Below are positions 6,621 to 8,503 of a stretch of DNA of 8,503 bases, piece by piece. The notes below the pieces were generated by a model. The model ran no database searches, was not told where the DNA came from, and was given only the letters and a program-made list of their open reading frames with translations. Within the stretch, counting starts at the first letter, position 1. Each line of letters begins with the position of its first letter. The translations under genes and the position numbers were made by a program. Source of the DNA: Chromatiales bacterium (GTDB taxonomy: Bacteria > Pseudomonadota > Gammaproteobacteria > Chromatiales > Chromatiaceae); NCBI GenBank assembly GCA_022360595.1, contig JAKSCN010000394.1, forward strand, positions 1 to 8,503, read 5' to 3'.

Positions 6621-6772
6621 TTGCTAATTAATAGTGGGAGGCCGTGGTTAACCATGCTTTCCGAGAAATCAGGAACCCATATATGGCAAAAGAGCGCGCT
6701 TCACCAAACAATTATAAATACGTAGCGCAATAGATTCCCTTTTCAATAGCAAAGAAGCATCTACATAGCCCC

Positions 6773-8503
6773 TCACTCCGGCCTCCCCAAATAGTACCCC
6801 TGCCCACCGTCAACATTCAGCTCTGGTAGCAGAACCCAGGTCTGCTCTGTCTCTATGGTTTCACCGATCACCTCGATCTCCAGTCCATGGGCTATATCGG
6901 AGAGCGCTTGGATAAAGAACTGGTTATCGGTGTTGTCGTGCAATTCGCGGAGATAGCTGCCATCAATTTTCAGATAGTCCGCTTTAATCGACTTCAAATA
7001 CCCGAAAGCACTATGGCTTCGACCAAAATGGTCTAAAGAGAAGGCTGCGCCATGGCTTTTCACCAATTCAATGAACTGCTGTACCTGTTTGAGCTGAGAG
7101 ACAGCGCCGTACTCCGGCATCTCAAAAATCAGGCGATGGGAGACTGCTCTGTGCTCACTCAACTGCTCGCCTAACCAGTTGATGAACGTTGAGCGCTGGA
7201 TGGAAGGGGGCGATATATTAACGGCGTAGCGGTGATCCTGATCTTGTTCGTACATCAAGCGATTCAATACCTTACCGATTACTGCACGATCAATCTCCGC
7301 CGTCAATCCCAAGCTCTCAGCTTGCGGCATGAAAACACCGGCAGAGACCAGCGTATCCTGACCTGAGTTACTCTTCTCTTTGAACCGGACAAACACTTCG
7401 TGGTGCATAATCTGGCGATCAGTACAGGCGAAAACCGGCTGATACTGCAATACCACCCGGTCGGTCTCAAGGGCATCCAAAATAGCACTGCGCCAATCTG
7501 TAGCGGTTTTGACATTGTTCGGATCAACCTCATCCGGAGCACAGAGATACCAGGCGTTGGCCTCCTGACTTTGGGCGGTGCGTAGAGCCATATCGGCTTG
7601 AGAGAGTAGTTCGGACAAAGTCTGCCCGCCATCAAAATAGGCCATGCCCACATGCCCAACATCCGGTTCATCCAGCTTGCCGGTACCGTATATGCCCGCC
7701 AACATTGTAGAGAGCTTTTGCCCCAGTTCACGCCCGTCATCAAACGAGCAGTCCTGCATGAACAGCGCGAAGTCGGCCCCGCTAAGGTGAGCAAGTTGTA
7801 CCTTAGGCAACTGGTCAGCCGTTAGCCGCAACGCTTCTGCCATCTCTTTGAGCAGCTCATCACCGGCCTGGTAACCTCTGCTATCGTTGTATGCCTTGAA
7901 CGCTTTCAATTCAACCAACGCCAGAATGGCGGACGAACACTCTTCAGGCGTATCAAGCAGCGTATTCACCGCATTGAGAAAGTGGCGCTTATTGGACAAC
8001 CCCGTCACCGGGTGTCGATGAGCCTGCCCACGCAAACCCTCAGCCAACCTTTCCAATTCGGCCAGCATCTGTTTGACCTTCGCAGTCATCCGGTTCATCG
8101 CCTCGACAATACGCCGCAGATCCACCGTTTTGGGTAGATCCTCAATGACTGGGAACTCCCGATTAAAAATGGCATTAGCCTGATGTTCAATATCCCGCAG
8201 AGGCTTCAGCACCATACGCAACAGGCTCATCCCGATTAACAGCACAACCAGCGAACTGACAAGAAACCACCAGAAGGTATCGACAGCGTTCTGCCACAGT
8301 TGCCGATAGGCAAAACCAGGGTGACTGCGTACAATCACCTGCCCAGCCTGCACCCAACCAGCCATAACCGTTGATTCACCGATGGGAGTCTCCAGCGGGA
8401 ACCGCTCAATAAACCACATCGGCACGCCTTCAAGCTGCACCGGCTGAATACGATCCACCAACGGCTTGCCCACCATGTCCTGAACTCTGATCGTTCGGTA
8501 GAA
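6773..8503 (-). CDS. lapD: LapD-type c-di-GMP receptor with degenerate GGDEF and EAL domains, 5' end outside window
   Basis: In characterised pseudomonads this inner-membrane protein binds c-di-GMP through its EAL domain and sequesters the periplasmic protease LapG, keeping a large adhesin on the surface. The frame is open to the right edge: 576 residues are visible (numbered from the edge), and about 70 N-terminal residues, including the first membrane helix, should lie outside. In order: the end of the LapD/MoxY periplasmic domain (to about 70, including EGVPMWF and GWVQAGQ), a transmembrane helix (75-97), a HAMP-like linker (98-150), a GGDEF domain (about 165-320) and an EAL domain (about 335-575). 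The GGDEF signature is replaced by SGADF (241-245) and no RxxD inhibitory site is visible. EAL reads EVF (369-371) and DDFG reads DHFG (491-494), while Asn429, Glu461 and Lys512 remain. Such decay argues for a receptor rather than an active enzyme. An ordinary dual-domain enzyme is less likely. lapG, often adjacent to lapD, is not visible here. Confidence 0.88.
   Translation of the reverse strand, partial: FYRTIRVQDMVGKPLVDRIQPVQLEGVPMWFIERFPLETPIGESTVMAGWVQAGQVIVRSHPGFAYRQLWQNAVDTFWWFLVSSLVVLLIGMSLLRMVLKPLRDIEHQANAIFNREFPVIEDLPKTVDLRRIVEAMNRMTAKVKQMLAELERLAEGLRGQAHRHPVTGLSNKRHFLNAVNTLLDTPEECSSAILALVELKAFKAYNDSRGYQAGDELLKEMAEALRLTADQLPKVQLAHLSGADFALFMQDCSFDDGRELGQKLSTMLAGIYGTGKLDEPDVGHVGMAYFDGGQTLSELLSQADMALRTAQSQEANAWYLCAPDEVDPNNVKTATDWRSAILDALETDRVVLQYQPVFACTDRQIMHHEVFVRFKEKSNSGQDTLVSAGVFMPQAESLGLTAEIDRAVIGKVLNRLMYEQDQDHRYAVNISPPSIQRSTFINWLGEQLSEHRAVSHRLIFEMPEYGAVSQLKQVQQFIELVKSHGAAFSLDHFGRSHSAFGYLKSIKADYLKIDGSYLRELHDNTDNQFFIQALSDIAHGLEIEVIGETIETEQTWVLLPELNVDGGQGYYLGRPE

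Noticed and set aside
1..8503. CRISPR array, tRNA, rRNA, insertion sequence or defence system
   Set aside because: I saw no regularly spaced repeats, cloverleaf-type RNA gene, transposase or nuclease-like frame on either strand.

Overview
The window looks like an ordinary chromosomal stretch of a gammaproteobacterium. The evidence is an IlvI-type acetolactate synthase, a periplasmic DUF4124 protein, an rml (dTDP-rhamnose) operon and a LapD-type c-di-GMP receptor. G+C is near 50-55% over most genes and visibly lower over cysC. The combination is common in environmental Gammaproteobacteria, including sulfur-oxidising Chromatiales-like groups, but I cannot name a genus from sequence reading alone. 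I see no transposase, phage gene, CRISPR array, tRNA or rRNA.

Layout. Positions 1-1424 (minus) hold most of ilvI, which starts with GTG and runs off the left edge. Positions 1425-1714 are a divergent intergenic region with a 78-base inverted-repeat element lying between the two predicted promoters. Positions 1715-2185 (plus) encode a secreted DUF4124 protein. It converges on the rml operon across a 13-bp perfect hairpin at 2195-2229. Positions 2237-5708 (minus) carry rmlA, rmlC, rmlD and rmlB in transcription order: the complete four-enzyme route from glucose-1-phosphate to dTDP-L-rhamnose. Positions 5709-5959 are a second divergent control region with a consensus -10 box for rmlA, an extended -10 box for cysC and a 16-base palindrome between them. 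Positions 5960-6589 (plus) are a stand-alone APS kinase gene, cysC. Positions 6590-6772 separate two convergent genes. Positions 6773-8503 (minus) are lapD, running off the right edge.

How the genes fit together. The rml operon supplies activated rhamnose for O-antigen, capsule or exopolysaccharide. CysC makes PAPS, which could feed sulfate assimilation or sulfation of a surface glycan or other metabolite. LapD senses c-di-GMP at the inner membrane and, in characterised systems, controls retention of a large surface adhesin. Three loci thus touch cell-surface or biofilm biology, but no glycosyltransferase, sulfotransferase, lapG or adhesin gene is visible, so a joint system is not demonstrated. 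The unexplained signals worth a look are the two intergenic structured elements, the cysC placement and composition, and the residue changes in IlvI and LapD.
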